From contig NZ_CP025085.1 in the NCBI RefSeq assembly GCF_002847015.1, positions 3,968,001 through 4,032,000 on the forward strand: a stretch of DNA of 64,000 nucleotides, given 5' to 3'. This DNA comes from Prodigiosinella confusarubida. Its GTDB lineage: Bacteria > Pseudomonadota > Gammaproteobacteria > Enterobacterales > Enterobacteriaceae. Of the stretch, positions 10,155 to 21,455 are shown piece after piece (positions within the stretch are counted from its first letter, which is position 1; each line of letters begins with the position of its first letter). The notes beneath the pieces are model-generated. The model did not search any database and was not told the DNA's origin. It was given only the letters and a program-made list of their open reading frames with translations. Position numbers and translations under genes: made by a program.

Positions 10155-11384
10155 TTATACGTCCAACAACAGACGAGCAGGATCTTCCAGCATCTCTTTT
10201 ATGGTAACCAGGAAGCCAACAGACTCGCGTCCATCAACCAAACGGTGATCATAAGAAAGCGCCAGATACATCATCGGCAGGATCACTACCTGGCCGTTAA
10301 TCGCCATCGGACGATCCTTAATGGCATGCATACCCAGAATAGCGCTCTGCGGCGGGTTAATAATCGGGGTAGACATCAGTGAACCGAACACACCACCGTT
10401 AGTAATGGTAAAGTTGCCACCGGTCAACTCTTCAACCGTCAGTTTGCCGTCACGACCTTTTACCGCCAACTCTTTGATTCTTTTCTCGATATCCGCCATA
10501 CCCAAGGCGTCAACATCTTTCAGAACCGGAGTCACCAGGCCACGTGGCGTTGAAACCGCAATACTGATGTCAAAGTAGTTGTGATAAACCACATTTTCAC
10601 CATCAATAGACGCATTCACTTCCGGGTAGCGTTTCAGCGCTTCGACAACGGCCTTGATGTAAAAAGACATAAAGCCAAGACGAACACCATGACGTTTTTC
10701 AAATGCTTCACCGTATTGGCGACGCATGTCCATAATCGGCTGCATGTTGACCTCATTAAACGTCGTCAGCATGGCAGTACTGTTCTTCGCTTCCAGCAGG
10801 CGTTCAGCAACACGCTTGCGCAGACGAGTCATCGGGACTCGTTTTTCACTGCGGCCACCTAGTACCGGTGTCTCTACGGCATCCGTCACTGGCGTCGGTG
10901 TCACTGTCTTCGTACTTTCCTTACTTTGGGCGGCCAGGTGTTTTTCCACATCTTCACGCGTGATGCGACCACCAACTCCACTGCCTTTAATGGCTGTAGC
11001 ATCCAGATCATGTTCAGCAATCAGGCGACGAATAGCCGGGCTAAGCACATCATTATTTTCTTCTTCCAACGCCGCGGTGTAACGCTGGGCAGGTGTAGAC
11101 TCTTTGCTCTGTGGTTTTTCACTGCTTTCTTTACCCGTACTGTCTCCCGGACGAAGACGCCCCAAGACCTGACGGGAAGTTACCGTTGCGCCTTCATTTT
11201 CCAGAATGACATCAAGAATGCCCGCTTCAGTAGCTGGAACCTCTAAAACCACTTTATCCGTTTCGATCTCAACCAACACTTCATCGCGCTGAACGCTATC
11301 ACCCGGGTTTTTATGCCAAGTGGCTACGGCAGCATCTACAACCGATTCAGGCAGGTCAGGAACGAGAATATCTACGCTACTCAT
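10155..11384 (-). CDS. sucB: 2-oxoglutarate dehydrogenase E2, dihydrolipoyl succinyltransferase
   Basis: SucB is the 24-mer core of the 2-oxoglutarate dehydrogenase complex and transfers the succinyl group from lipoyl-lysine to CoA. Domains in order: a lipoyl domain (1-77) with Lys44 in [14 protein letters not shown], a polar linker, a peripheral-subunit-binding domain (about 115-150, [15 protein letters not shown]), a second linker, and a catalytic domain with His380 and Asp384 in [12 protein letters not shown]. The 409 residues compare with 405 in E. coli. It lies 16 bases after sucA. Confidence 0.98.
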   Translation of the reverse strand: MSSVDILVPDLPESVVDAAVATWHKNPGDSVQRDEVLVEIETDKVVLEVPATEAGILDVILENEGATVTSRQVLGRLRPGDSTGKESSEKPQSKESTPAQRYTAALEEENNDVLSPAIRRLIAEHDLDATAIKGSGVGGRITREDVEKHLAAQSKESTKTVTPTPVTDAVETPVLGGRSEKRVPMTRLRKRVAERLLEAKNSTAMLTTFNEVNMQPIMDMRRQYGEAFEKRHGVRLGFMSFYIKAVVEALKRYPEVNASIDGENVVYHNYFDISIAVSTPRGLVTPVLKDVDALGMADIEKRIKELAVKGRDGKLTVEELTGGNFTITNGGVFGSLMSTPIINPPQSAILGMHAIKDRPMAINGQVVILPMMYLALSYDHRLVDGRESVGFLVTIKEMLEDPARLLLDV

Positions 11385-11400
11385 TATTTATCCTTCTAAT

Positions 11401-14208
11401 TTAATCAACGTTCAGCGCGTCATTAACCAGATCTTGCTGCTGTTTCTGGTGTACGGACATATAGCCGACGGCAGGTGAAGCAGAAGCCGGACGCCCGGCA
11501 TACCGTAGAGATGCTCCGAAAGGAATCACCTCACGTAAATGATGTTGGCTGCAATACCAGGCTCCCTGGTTAAGCGGTTCCTCCTGACACCAGACAAAAT
11601 CATGCACATGAGCAAAAGCTTCCAGTGCCGCTTGTACATACTGATGCGGGAACGGATAAAGCTGCTCAATGCGAACAATCGCCACATCTTTCTGCTCATT
11701 TTTACGACGCTGTTCCAATAAATCATAGTAAACCTTACCGGAACAGAGGACGACGCGCTTCACTGCCTTTGGCTCCAACGCGTCAATTTCAGCAATTGCA
11801 GGCTGGAAATGCCCATTAGCCAGTTCATCCAGTGAAGACGTAGCCAGTGGATGACGCAGCAGTGATTTCGGTGACATTACCACCAGAGGTCGACGCATGC
11901 CACGCAATGCCTGACGGCGCAGCATGTGGTAAACCTGAGCTGGTGTTGATGGAATACAGACCTGCATATTCTGTTCAGCACATAATTGCAGATAACGTTC
12001 CAGACGTGCGGAGGAGTGTTCAGGCCCCTGCCCTTCATAACCATGCGGCAATAACATCACCAGGCCACACATCCGCCCCCATTTTTGCTCACCAGAACTG
12101 ATGAACTGGTCAATCACCACCTGAGCACCATTGGCAAAATCACCAAACTGGGCTTCCCAGATAGTCAACGTACGGGGCTCTGCTGTTGCATAACCATATT
12201 CAAAGGCCAGAACGGCTTCTTCAGACAGTACCGAATCCCATACTTTGAATTCGCCCTGGGAATTATGAACATGCGCCAGCGGAGTATACGTTGAGCCATT
12301 TTTCTGGTTATGCACGACGGCATGACGATGGAAAAACGTGCCACGCCCGGTATCTTCGCCAGACAGGCGTATCGGAATACCTTCATCAACCAATGTAGCG
12401 TAAGCCAGTGTCTCGGCACCACCCCAGTCAAAAAGTTTCCGACCCTCAGCCATTTCCGCGCGATCCTTATAAACCTTAATGACACGCGGCTGCATCTCTA
12501 TGGCTTCAGGAATTTCACTAATCCGTCTGGCGAGTTCCTGTAATCGTTTCATCTCAACTTTATGAGGATACTCTTCATCCCATTCATGGTTGAGATACGG
12601 TGACCAGGTGAAAGAGTGCATATCCATCGGCTGCCACTCTTCAACAACGCATTCACCCTCATCCAGCGCATCACGATAGAGATTAACCAACTCGGTGGCG
12701 TCTTCCAACGTAGCAATCTTCTGCTGTTCCAGGCGATCGGCGTAAATCTTGCGCGGTGTCGGATGTTTTTTGATCTTCTGATACATCATCGGTTGGGTAG
12801 CACTGGGTTCATCCGCTTCATTGTGACCATGACGGCGATAACAGACCAGATCGATGAATACATCACGCTTGAAGGTGTTACGGAAATCCAGCGCTAAACA
12901 GGTGACAAAGGCCACAGCTTCTGGATCATCAGCGTTCACGTGAAAAATAGGTGACTGCACCATCTTGCCGATATCGGTACAGTATTCGGTAGAACGAGCA
13001 TCAAGCGGATTAGATGTGGTAAAACCGATCTGATTGTTGATCACGATACGGATCGTACCACCGACTTCATAACCGCGAGCTTTGGACATGTTCAGGGTTT
13101 CCTGAACCACACCCTGACCGGCCATTGCCGCATCACCATGAATAGTGACTGGCAAAACCAACGAACTACTTGGCTGATCGAGACGGTCAATACGGGCGCG
13201 AACCGACCCTATCACCACCGGACTGACAATCTCCAGATGGGAAGGATTGAATGCCAGCGCCAAATGCACTTTACCGCCTTCAGTGTCAACGTCAGAAGAA
13301 AAACCCTGATGGTATTTGACATCACCGGTGCCAAGATGTTCTTTATGTTTGCCAGAGAACTCATCGAACAGTTCCTGTGGCTGTTTACCCAGCACATTAA
13401 TCAGTACATTCAGACGGCCACGATGCGCCATCCCCAACACAACTTCTCGCGTACCGTTTTTACCGGCATGGCGAATCATCTCTTTCAACATCGGGATCAG
13501 GGCATCCCCACCTTCCAGCGAGAAACGCTTGGCTCCCGGAAATTTGGCGCCCAGATAACGTTCCAATCCTTCAGCAGCAGTCAGCTCTTTGAGGAAACGC
13601 TTTCTTTCTTCAACGCTGAAATTTGGTTGACCGACAACCGACTCAATACGTTGCTGAATCCAACGTTTTTCTTCCGTATTGGTGATATGCATGTACTCTG
13701 CACCAATCGAACCGCAATAGGTCTGTTTCAGCGCAGAATACAGTTCACCCAGTTTCATGGTTTCCTTGCCAATCGCAAACGAACCCACATTAAAGGTTTC
13801 GTTCAGGTCATCTTCCGTCAGATGATGATAGGCAAGATCCAGGTCAGGAACGATCTCCCGTTTCCACAAGCCAAGTGGATCAAGATCAGCAAGCTGATGA
13901 CCGCGGAAACGGAAAGCATTGATAAGTTGCAATACCTTAACCTGCTTGGCATCACTGTCCGGATCGTTTACCGAAGAAGTATAGCGTGTTGTATCTTTCG
14001 CCAGGCGGCGAAAGTATTCCCGGGTTTTAGAGTGAAGTTGGTCCGGTTTGACCCCAGTGGTAGGCAATTGTTGAAAAATCGAACGCCAGCTGAGATCGAT
14101 AGAATCCGGATCAGTTAAAAAATCTTCATAGAGCTGCTCTATGTAGGACTGGTTCGCGCCCGCCAGATAGGAGGAATCCAGCCAGGCCTTCATTGCGCCG
14201 TTCTGCAT
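11401..14208 (-). CDS. sucA: 2-oxoglutarate dehydrogenase E1 component
   Basis: SucA is the thiamine diphosphate-dependent decarboxylase of the 2-oxoglutarate dehydrogenase complex. The 935-residue protein (E. coli 933) contains GMAHRGRLNVLINVLGK (2-oxoacid dehydrogenase E1 core), HGDAAMAGQGVVQETLNMS (ThDP/Mg region) and the C-terminal transketolase-like part with EYGYATAEPRTLTIWEAQFG. It follows sdhB after a 247-base structured spacer. In E. coli, sucABCD is transcribed mainly from the upstream sdhC promoter. Confidence 0.98.
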   Translation of the reverse strand: MQNGAMKAWLDSSYLAGANQSYIEQLYEDFLTDPDSIDLSWRSIFQQLPTTGVKPDQLHSKTREYFRRLAKDTTRYTSSVNDPDSDAKQVKVLQLINAFRFRGHQLADLDPLGLWKREIVPDLDLAYHHLTEDDLNETFNVGSFAIGKETMKLGELYSALKQTYCGSIGAEYMHITNTEEKRWIQQRIESVVGQPNFSVEERKRFLKELTAAEGLERYLGAKFPGAKRFSLEGGDALIPMLKEMIRHAGKNGTREVVLGMAHRGRLNVLINVLGKQPQELFDEFSGKHKEHLGTGDVKYHQGFSSDVDTEGGKVHLALAFNPSHLEIVSPVVIGSVRARIDRLDQPSSSLVLPVTIHGDAAMAGQGVVQETLNMSKARGYEVGGTIRIVINNQIGFTTSNPLDARSTEYCTDIGKMVQSPIFHVNADDPEAVAFVTCLALDFRNTFKRDVFIDLVCYRRHGHNEADEPSATQPMMYQKIKKHPTPRKIYADRLEQQKIATLEDATELVNLYRDALDEGECVVEEWQPMDMHSFTWSPYLNHEWDEEYPHKVEMKRLQELARRISEIPEAIEMQPRVIKVYKDRAEMAEGRKLFDWGGAETLAYATLVDEGIPIRLSGEDTGRGTFFHRHAVVHNQKNGSTYTPLAHVHNSQGEFKVWDSVLSEEAVLAFEYGYATAEPRTLTIWEAQFGDFANGAQVVIDQFISSGEQKWGRMCGLVMLLPHGYEGQGPEHSSARLERYLQLCAEQNMQVCIPSTPAQVYHMLRRQALRGMRRPLVVMSPKSLLRHPLATSSLDELANGHFQPAIAEIDALEPKAVKRVVLCSGKVYYDLLEQRRKNEQKDVAIVRIEQLYPFPHQYVQAALEAFAHVHDFVWCQEEPLNQGAWYCSQHHLREVIPFGASLRYAGRPASASPAVGYMSVHQKQQQDLVNDALNVD

Positions 14209-14455
14209 TATGATCCCTTAAGCTAATAAGCTTCAGTTTTCGCCGTGGTTAACATGTTTATTGTGTCGTATAAAAAACAGGTTGCCGTAAAAACGGTTCA
14301 CTTATCGCGCCTGCTTATTGCAGGCTGAGGATATCCTTAACCTCTAAGGAACCTTTAAAAATCGGTTCGGCGCATAAGCCGGTTTTTAAAGGTTTCCTGC
14401 CGCCCCCCTGCAAAAAACACAGAGGAGCGAACATGCGACTCGCTACGATTTACTG
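14209..14455 (-). other. Structured sdhB-sucA spacer with long inverted repeat
   Basis: The 247-base spacer contains ACCTTTAAAAATCGG (14351-14365) and CCGGTTTTTAAAGGT (14379-14393), which pair over 15 positions with one mismatch around a 13-base loop. Further down the minus-strand transcript are GCCTGC/GCAGGC (14309-14325) and CCGT/ACGG (14285-14296) hairpins. In E. coli the sdhB-sucA spacer is known to be an RNase III processing site of the polycistronic RNA. A similar role here is an inference from position and structure. Confidence 0.6.
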
Positions 14456-15172
14456 TCAGGCACTGCGTTGCAGCAACATTGACTTGATATGACCGATAGC
14501 TCGTGTCGGATTCAGCCCTTTCGGGCATACGCTGACACAATTCATAATACTGTGGCAACGAAAGACACTGAAAGCATCGTCCAAATCATCCAGACGTGCC
14601 TGGGTTTCCGTATCGCGACTATCAATCAGGAAACGATATGCCGCCAGTAATCCGGCCGGACCGATAAATTTGTCCGGATTCCACCAGAATGATGGGCATG
14701 ACGTAGAACAGCAAGCACACATAATGCACTCATATAATCCATCCAGTTTTGCCCGTTGTTCTGGAGATTGCAGATGTTCACGTGCCGGTGGATTTCGCCC
14801 ATTATTCAACAAGTAAGGTTTGATTTTCTCATACTGGGCATAGAATTGCCCCATGTCTACTACCAAATCACGTACCACTGGCAAACCAGGAAGAGGACGA
14901 ATCACTATCTTGTTGTTACCGCGCTGCAAGGAAGAAATCGGCGTAATACAAGCCAGCCCATTTTTTCCGTTCATATTTACTCCGTCTGAACCACAGACAC
15001 CTTCACGGCAGGAACGACGGAATGCCAACGTGGGATCCTGTTCTTTCAACTGAATCAGCGCATCCAGTAGCATCATGTCACGCCCAGCGTCAACATCCAG
15101 GCTGTAATCCTGCATATGCGGCGCATCATCAACATCTGGGTTATAACGATAAATGGAAAATTCGAGTTTCAT
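14456..15172 (-). CDS. sdhB: Succinate dehydrogenase iron-sulfur subunit
   Basis: SdhB carries the [2Fe-2S], [4Fe-4S] and [3Fe-4S] centres that pass electrons from FAD to ubiquinone. The 238 residues equal the E. coli length. The plant-ferredoxin cluster is in RRSCREGVCGSDGVNMNG; the two ferredoxin-type motifs are CIMCACCSTSCPSFWW and CHSIMNCVSVCPKGLNP. It lies 16 bases after sdhA and is the last sdh gene. Confidence 0.98.
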   Translation of the reverse strand: MKLEFSIYRYNPDVDDAPHMQDYSLDVDAGRDMMLLDALIQLKEQDPTLAFRRSCREGVCGSDGVNMNGKNGLACITPISSLQRGNNKIVIRPLPGLPVVRDLVVDMGQFYAQYEKIKPYLLNNGRNPPAREHLQSPEQRAKLDGLYECIMCACCSTSCPSFWWNPDKFIGPAGLLAAYRFLIDSRDTETQARLDDLDDAFSVFRCHSIMNCVSVCPKGLNPTRAIGHIKSMLLQRSA

Positions 15173-15188
15173 CGCTTAATCTCCGCAA

Positions 15189-16955
15189 TTAATAAGTACG
15201 CACTTTCGGTGGAAAAGCCGGGCGCAATTTAGGTTGCATGTTCACCTTACGGCGCGTCATGCTTTCGGTTTGCGGTTGATAGAGCGTATGACACAACCAC
15301 TTATCATCATCACGATCAGGATAGTCGAAACGACTATGCGCACCACGGCTCTCAGTGCGGAAATTAGCCGAAACAGCGGTGGCATAGGCGGTTTCCATCA
15401 GGTTATCCAACTCCAGACATTCAATACGCTGTGTATTGAAATCGTTGGAAGTATCATCCAGACGAGCATTCTTCAGACGCTCACGAATCACCTTAAGCTC
15501 TTCCAAACCTTTTGCCATGGCATCACCTTCACGAAATACCGAGAAGTTGTGTTGCATACAGGCCTGTAGTGCTTTACGGATTTCCACCGGATCTTCACCG
15601 GAACGGGTACTGTTCCAGCGATTAAGGCGATCAAGAGAAGCCTCGATATCAGAATTGCTGGCATCACGGGTAGCACCCTGTTCTTCCAGTGACTCCTGCA
15701 GATGCATACCGGCTGAGCGTCCAAACACGATCAAGTCCAGCAGTGAATTACCGCCCAGACGATTCGCCCCATGTACAGATACGCAGGCAATTTCACCGAC
15801 AGCGAACAAACCGGGGATAACCACATCCTCACCTTGTTCATTCACGGCCAATACCTGACCGGTCACCTTGGTCGGGATCCCCCCCATCATATAGTGACAG
15901 GTTGGAATAACCGGAATAGGCTCTTTAACGGGATCAACATGGGCGAAAGTACGGGAAAGCTCCAGGATACCTGGCAGACGGGATTCCAAAACATCTTTAC
16001 CGAGATGGTCTAGTTTCAATTTGGCATGAGGACCCCATGGGCCATCACAACCACGACCTTCACGGATTTCGATCATGATTGAACGGGCAACAACATCACG
16101 ACCCGCCAGATCTTTGGCATTCGGCGCGTAACGTTCCATGAAGCGTTCGCCGTGCTTATTGAGCAAATAGCCACCTTCACCACGACAACCTTCAGTAACC
16201 AGCACACCAGCACCGGCAATACCTGTTGGATGGAACTGCCACATTTCCATATCCTGAACCGGCACACCGGCACGCAATGCCATACCAACACCGTCACCGG
16301 TATTAATGTGGGCGTTCGTCGTGGATTGATAAATACGTCCGGCACCGCCGGTTGCCAGCACGGTGGCACGAGCCTTGAAATATACGACTTCACCAGTTTC
16401 GATACAAATGGCGGTACATCCCATCACCGCACCATCCTGATTTTTCACCAGATCCAGTGCATACCATTCAGAAAATATCGTCGTGTGATTCTTCAGGTTC
16501 TGCTGATAAAGGGTATGCAACAAAGCATGACCGGTTCGGTCCGCCGCCGCCGCAGTACGCGCCGCCTGCTCACCGCCAAAATTTCTGGACTGACCACCAA
16601 ACGGTCGTTGATAAATACTGCCATCATCCAGACGGGAAAAAGGCAACCCCATGTGCTCCAGTTCCAGAACCGCTTCCGGACCAGTTTTACACATGTATTC
16701 AATAGCATCCTGGTCACCGATATAATCGGAGCCTTTCACCGTGTCATACATATGCCATTCCCAGTTATCTTCATGGGTATTACCAAGCGCAACGGTAATC
16801 CCCCCCTGGGCGGAAACGGTGTGGGAACGGGTCGGGAACACTTTGGATAGCAGGGCGCAGGAAAGGCCCATCTGGGAAATTTGCAATGCAGCACGCATAC
16901 CTGCGCCGCCCGCACCGATAACAACAGCATCAAACTCTCTGACTGGCAGATTCAT
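15189..16955 (-). CDS. sdhA: Succinate dehydrogenase flavoprotein subunit
   Basis: SdhA oxidises succinate to fumarate with a covalently bound FAD on the cytoplasmic face of complex II. I took the ATG at 16955 ([20 protein letters not shown]), which gives the E. coli length of 588 residues and overlaps the sdhD stop by one base (TAATG); the four extra upstream codons are not family sequence. Features are the FAD dinucleotide fold GAGGAGM, His45 for flavin attachment ([13 protein letters not shown]), and the substrate region WQFHPTG. Confidence 0.98.
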
Positions 16956-17302
16956 TACGCACCCCACACTACAACAGTTCCATAAATGACATACACCATC
17001 AGCACAACCACGATCGCTAACTGCAAAGTTAGTCGGACGGCCAGCGGTTTAATGTAGTCGGTCAATACCTGCCACATTCCAATCCAGGCATGAACCAGGA
17101 TCGAGAACAGTGTTAACAGGGTGAAAACTTTAGTGAGATGCATGGCGAAAAAACCATGCCAGACTTCATAAGTTATGTCATTAGCGCTGACAATGAAGCC
17201 AACGATATAAAGCACATACAGCACGATGACAATGGCAGAAGCGCGAAGTAATAACCAATCGTGTACGCCATTACGTCCCAATGCAGAGGCATTACTTACC
17301 AT
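16955..17302 (-). CDS. sdhD: Succinate dehydrogenase membrane anchor SdhD
   Basis: SdhD is one of the two membrane anchors that bind haem b556 and the ubiquinone site. The 115-residue product starts [20 protein letters not shown] and has three hydrophobic helices. The segment [16 protein letters not shown] holds the haem-ligand histidine and the Asp-Tyr pair near the quinone. The ATG at 17302 lies inside the end of sdhC (seven-base overlap), the same arrangement as in E. coli. A longer open frame reaching 17551 in this register is not the real start. Confidence 0.97.
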
Positions 17303-17685
17303 ACGAGGACTCCAGCCAAAAATGAAAGCACGACAGTAATAATGAAGGAAAGATTTGCAGAGCGAGTTCCTGAGACAAGATCTTCTTCGATATATCCAAA
17401 ATCCATCAGCAGATGACGCAGACCACCAACAATATGGTAAGCCAATGCAGTCAAGATGCCCCAGACGATAAATTTCACGATGAAGCTGTCCATGATGGCA
17501 GCAGCCTGCATGAAACCTTCCGGAGAAGAGAGGGAAATGCCCAGCAACCACAATAAAATACCGACGGCGACAAAAGTAATAACGCCGGAGGCACGGTGAA
17601 GAATTGATGCGATCGCAGTAATAGGAAATCGGATCGTTTGCAGATCAAGGTTGACAGGTCGTTGTTTTTTCACAGATTCGCCCAC
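17296..17685 (-). CDS. sdhC: Succinate dehydrogenase cytochrome b556 subunit SdhC
   Basis: SdhC is the second membrane anchor of complex II. With the GTG start at 17685 it is 129 residues, the E. coli length; GTG at 17673 ([11 protein letters not shown]) is an alternative. A GGAGGAAG sits about 18 bases upstream of the first GTG, rather far, so the start is not fixed. Ser27 and Arg31 (ASILHRASG) are the quinone-site residues and His84 (ALAYHIVGG) is the haem ligand. It is the first gene of sdhCDAB-sucABCD. Confidence 0.95.
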   Translation of the reverse strand: MGESVKKQRPVNLDLQTIRFPITAIASILHRASGVITFVAVGILLWLLGISLSSPEGFMQAAAIMDSFIVKFIVWGILTALAYHIVGGLRHLLMDFGYIEEDLVSGTRSANLSFIITVVLSFLAGVLVW

Positions 17686-18319
17686 ACAGCTTTTATTATT
17701 TTCTTCCTCCGGACCTGTTGTGGGGGGTCAGACAGCATAAAAGGTGGAATCAGTTTCATATTCCTTTGCTCACGCCGCTCTTACATATCAATGTCGAATG
17801 TTCAAACCGCGCAGACCTATCATACTGGGTGCTCCTACTGCAGGGTATTCCGGAGACCTGGCGGCAGTATAGGCACTTCACATTCTCATTACAATTACCA
17901 CACAAACGGTTTGGACACATTTCCCTTGAACAGTGATTTAGATCACGATTTTCACAATTTATATAAAATCAATTATCTGATTTGACAAAAGATCAACATT
18001 TAAATTACAACTAGTGACTGGATTTCTTATGCTGTGCTAAAGGTCAACAGTGGCCCTTTCCCATCTGCACAAGTTATGTAACAGTGGGTAAATAACGTCC
18101 CCGGGAAAATCATCGTGCATCGTTAATGACTACAATGAATTCAGAACATGGTTAATATCCACACAGGGAGAACAACTTGTTCATCCTGAATGAAACCTGC
18201 CTGACGCACATAGTTTCGACTCTGTGCCCTATTGGTGCTGCGCATCCCTCTACAGAGTCAGGCATGACGATGTTTCTACGGTGGAAAATATTTAAAATCA
18301 AAGCGCTAAGGAGACTATA
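17686..18319. promoter_or_regulatory. Divergent sdhC-gltA promoter region
   Basis: The 634-base spacer drives sdhC leftwards and gltA rightwards. The strongest single site is a CRP-like palindrome at 17932-17947. The middle part (about 17880-18000) is AT-rich and is the likely location of the sdhC promoter; the gltA leader runs to 18319. The same pair is divergent in E. coli, where ArcA, CRP and Fnr act on this spacer and RyhB represses sdh mRNA. No credible gene was seen in the spacer. Confidence 0.7.
17932..17947. promoter_or_regulatory. CRP-binding-site-like palindrome
   Basis: AGTGATTTAGATCACG matches 14 of 16 positions of the CRP consensus (TGTGA-N6-TCACA), with perfect spacing. It sits in the sdhC-gltA spacer about 250 bases from the sdhC start. 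CRP activation of sdh is established in E. coli. Confidence 0.65.
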
Positions 18320-19603
18320 ATGGCTGATAAAAAAGCGACGCTTATCATAGATCAAGAGCAGATTGAGCTTGATGTCCTGACAGGTACGCTCGGTAATGAC
18401 GAAATTGATGTTCGTGCCCTCGGTTCTAAAGGCTATTACACCTTCGACCCTGGCTTTACTTCTACCGCATCGTGCGAATCCAAGATTACCTACATCGATG
18501 GCGACCAGGGAATTTTGTTACACCGTGGCTTTCCTATCTCTCAGCTAGCTGAAAAATCGACCTATCTGGAAGTCTGCTATATTCTGCTGTTTGGCGAAGC
18601 TCCGACTCAAGAGCAGTATGATACTTTCAAGACCACCGTTACCCGCCACACCATGATTCACGAACAGATCACCCGTCTGTTCCACGGTTTTCGTCGTGAC
18701 TCCCACCCAATGGCCGTGCTGTGTGGGGTAACTGGCGCTCTGGCTGCCTTCTATCATGATTCACTGGATATCGGTAACGAACGCCATCGTGAAATTGCAG
18801 CATACCGTTTGCTGTCAAAAATGCCGACCGTGGCGGCCATGTGTTACAAATACTCTATCGGCCAGCCTTTTGTTTATCCGAAAAACGATCTCTCTTATGC
18901 CGGTAACTTCCTGCACATGATGTTTTCTACTCCGTGTGAAGAATACAAGGTGAACCCGGTACTGGAGCGTGCGATGGATCGAATCTTGATCCTGCACGCT
19001 GACCATGAACAAAATGCGTCTACTTCCACGGTACGTACCGCAGGTTCGTCTGGCGCAAATCCCTTTGCCTGTATTGCCGCAGGTATTGCTTCATTGTGGG
19101 GACCGGCACACGGTGGCGCCAATGAAGCCTGTTTGCGCATGCTGGAGGAAATCAGTTCTGTTAAACACATTCCGGAATTCATTAAACGTGCGAAAGACAA
19201 GAATGACTCTTTCCGTTTGATGGGATTTGGTCATCGTGTATATAAAAACTATGATCCCCGTGCCACCGTAATGCGCCAAACCTGTCATGAAGTGCTGAAA
19301 GAGCTGGGTACGAAAGACGATCTGCTTGAAGTGGCAATGGAACTGGAAAATATTGCGCTCAACGATCCGTACTTTATTGAGCGTAAACTGTATCCGAATG
19401 TGGACTTCTACTCTGGCATCATTCTGAAAGCCATGGGAATTCCTTCCACCATGTTTACTGTTATTTTCGCTATTGCCCGCACCGTTGGCTGGATTGCGCA
19501 CTGGAGTGAAATGCACGGCGACGGTCTGAAAATCGCCCGTCCGCGCCAGTTGTATACCGGTTATGAACAGCGCGACTTCGATTCATCGATAAGCAAACGC
19601 TGA
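18320..19603 (+). CDS. gltA: Citrate synthase (type II)
   Basis: GltA condenses acetyl-CoA and oxaloacetate to citrate, the entry step of the TCA cycle. The 427-residue length is identical to E. coli and is that of the NADH-sensitive hexameric type II enzyme. The N-terminal regulatory domain ([19 protein letters not shown]) is present. Active-site segments include [29 protein letters not shown] and [14 protein letters not shown]. An AAGGAGACTATA ribosome site precedes the ATG. A clear terminator follows. Confidence 0.99.
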   Translation: MADKKATLIIDQEQIELDVLTGTLGNDEIDVRALGSKGYYTFDPGFTSTASCESKITYIDGDQGILLHRGFPISQLAEKSTYLEVCYILLFGEAPTQEQYDTFKTTVTRHTMIHEQITRLFHGFRRDSHPMAVLCGVTGALAAFYHDSLDIGNERHREIAAYRLLSKMPTVAAMCYKYSIGQPFVYPKNDLSYAGNFLHMMFSTPCEEYKVNPVLERAMDRILILHADHEQNASTSTVRTAGSSGANPFACIAAGIASLWGPAHGGANEACLRMLEEISSVKHIPEFIKRAKDKNDSFRLMGFGHRVYKNYDPRATVMRQTCHEVLKELGTKDDLLEVAMELENIALNDPYFIERKLYPNVDFYSGIILKAMGIPSTMFTVIFAIARTVGWIAHWSEMHGDGLKIARPRQLYTGYEQRDFDSSISKR

Positions 19604-19628
19604 TCCTGTTTGTATTAACTCGTGTCAT

Positions 19629-19661
19629 AAGGGCCGGATAATCCGGCCCTTAACTATTTTT
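19629..19661 (+). terminator. gltA terminator
   Basis: AAGGGCCGG and CCGGCCCTT form a perfect nine-base-pair stem around ATAAT, 26 bases after the gltA stop, followed by AACTATTTTT. The pattern is that of a rho-independent terminator with a slightly offset T-run. Confidence 0.8.
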
Positions 19662-19798
19662 AATACAACAAATAACAACTGTAGCAAGTACCAGACAATG
19701 GCAATATTCTCTCAAGAACATAACCATTGTGGTGCTTATCGAGCGGGCGCCCATGTGTTCATCGCAATCGCAACGCTTTCCATCTCGCCCATTCAGAC

Positions 19799-20536
19799 CT
19801 ACTGCGCACTGACCCGAATCCCGTATTGGGTAAAACTTTGCCGTAGTTTCCGTGCAAAAATCAACGCATGATCACCATCGCCATGCAGACAAACCGTATC
19901 GGCCTGAACCGTGACCCAGCTTCCGTCACTGGCCCGCACCCGCTGACGCTGAATCATCTCCAGTGTCTGCGCCAATGCCAGTTCGTCACTGTTAATCAAT
20001 GCTGAAGGCTGTCCACGCGGCACCAATGTTCCATCAAGCTGATAACCCCGATCGGCGAAGACCTCATGGCGGGTTTTAAGTCCAGCTCGTTTTCCAGCCC
20101 GTATTATCTCACTACCCGCCAGACCAACCAGACACAAGCCAGGATCAACAGCCTTGACCGCTTGTGCAATAGCATCCGCTAACGCTGGATCCCTGGCTGC
20201 CTGGTTATAAAGCATGCCATGAGGCTTCACATGGAACATCCGCGCTCCTTCTGCTTTAATGATCGCGGATAATGCCCCCAGTTGATAGACCACCTGCGCA
20301 TAAACCGTTTCCGGTGGTAACTGCATGGCAGTACGACCAAAGTTTTGCCGGTCTGGAAAACTGGGGTGAGCACCGATGGCTACACCATATTTTATTGCCC
20401 AGAGAACTGACTGGCGCATGCTCAGCGCATCTCCGGCATGAAATCCACAGGCGATGTTGGCAGAACTGACCAACTGTAATAATTCCTCATCATATTGGCC
20501 ACCTTCTCCCAGGTCGGCATTTAAATCAATTACCAT
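19799..20536 (-). CDS. pxpA: 5-oxoprolinase subunit A (LamB/YcsF family)
   Basis: PxpA, with PxpB and PxpC, hydrolyses 5-oxoproline (pyroglutamate) to glutamate using ATP. The ATG at 20536 ([20 protein letters not shown]) gives 245 residues, as in E. coli YbgL (244). The upstream open frame to 20632 overlaps pxpC and is not family sequence. Conserved motifs are [19 protein letters not shown] and KPHGMLYN. It overlaps the end of pxpC by 11 bases. The nei gene that follows in E. coli is absent. Confidence 0.95.
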   Translation of the reverse strand: MVIDLNADLGEGGQYDEELLQLVSSANIACGFHAGDALSMRQSVLWAIKYGVAIGAHPSFPDRQNFGRTAMQLPPETVYAQVVYQLGALSAIIKAEGARMFHVKPHGMLYNQAARDPALADAIAQAVKAVDPGLCLVGLAGSEIIRAGKRAGLKTRHEVFADRGYQLDGTLVPRGQPSALINSDELALAQTLEMIQRQRVRASDGSWVTVQADTVCLHGDGDHALIFARKLRQSFTQYGIRVSAQ

Positions 20537-21455
20537 GTAGCCTCCAAGCCAATTGTTCCAGATAACGCTGTTGCTCCTGCAACGTTCGCCGAGCATCCTC
20601 AAGCGAGCAGTGAATAAAGTGTACCGGCTCACCGAGGCGAATTTGTGCCAAATTGTAAAGATCGGCTTCGATTACACAGGCAATGCGCGGATATCCCCCG
20701 GTGGTTTGTGCATCGGCCATCAATACAATGGGTCTGCCGTTGTGAGGTATTTGCACCACACCTGGCAACACGCCATGAGATAACATTTCACGCGATATAT
20801 GGCGCTCAAGCGACGGTCCCTGTAAACGGTATCCCATACGATTACTTTGCGGACTAAGATGCCAGTCAGCACGCCAGAAAGTATTACGTGCGTCTTCACT
20901 AAACTCCTGATATTCCGGCCCCGGCAATGCCCGTATACGATTACTGAACAGTAACTGCTTCACACCAACCTGTTTTTTAGGCAACACGATAGGTTTACCT
21001 AGCCGAAGCTGGTCACCGTCTGCCAGCAAACGTCCATCCAGGCCGCCGAATCCAGCTTTTAGATCTGTACTGGATGATCCCAGTATTTCGGGTACCTGGA
21101 TACCGCCAGAAACCCCCAGATAGCTGCGCATACCATGTCGTGGTGCTCGCAAGCGCAATACCTGACCGGGTTCAACTGCAAAGCGCCATCCCGTCCACAA
21201 CGGCTTTCCATCCAGGTCTGCATGGCAATCAGCGCCGGTCAGCGCAATCCAGCAATTTGACGTAAACGAAACTACCAACTGCCCCAGCGTAATCTCCAGC
21301 GCGGCGGCACCACTATCGTTACCAACCAGCAGATTGGCAATTTTCAATGCAGGAATATCCAACGCACCACACTGACTGACACCTGACCGACGCAAACCGA
21401 AACGGCCGGTATCCTGTACTGAGGTATATAAACCGGCCCGGCTAATATTCAGCAT
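20526..21455 (-). CDS. pxpC: 5-oxoprolinase subunit C (biotin-dependent carboxyltransferase-like)
   Basis: PxpC (YbgK) belongs to the AHS2/KipA family and acts with PxpB in phosphorylating and opening 5-oxoproline. The 309-residue product starts [20 protein letters not shown] and contains the family motif [20 protein letters not shown] near the end. It overlaps pxpB by seven bases and pxpA by 11, so the three subunits are tightly coupled. Confidence 0.95.
   Translation of the reverse strand: MLNISRAGLYTSVQDTGRFGLRRSGVSQCGALDIPALKIANLLVGNDSGAAALEITLGQLVVSFTSNCWIALTGADCHADLDGKPLWTGWRFAVEPGQVLRLRAPRHGMRSYLGVSGGIQVPEILGSSSTDLKAGFGGLDGRLLADGDQLRLGKPIVLPKKQVGVKQLLFSNRIRALPGPEYQEFSEDARNTFWRADWHLSPQSNRMGYRLQGPSLERHISREMLSHGVLPGVVQIPHNGRPIVLMADAQTTGGYPRIACVIEADLYNLAQIRLGEPVHFIHCSLEDARRTLQEQQRYLEQLAWRLHGN

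Noticed and set aside
13138-14118. A 326-codon open frame antisense to sucA
   Set aside because: It lies wholly within the well-conserved sucA frame, and its product is low in conserved motifs and rich in odd residues. It is a shadow of strong codon bias.
16955-17551. A 198-codon frame that could look like a longer SdhD
   Set aside because: Only the last 115 residues match SdhD. The upstream part overlaps sdhC in another register, so it is an out-of-frame extension.
17638-17985. A 115-codon frame in the sdhC-gltA spacer
   Set aside because: It has a cysteine/histidine/serine-rich composition, no ribosome site, and crosses the CRP-like site and promoter region. It is not coding.
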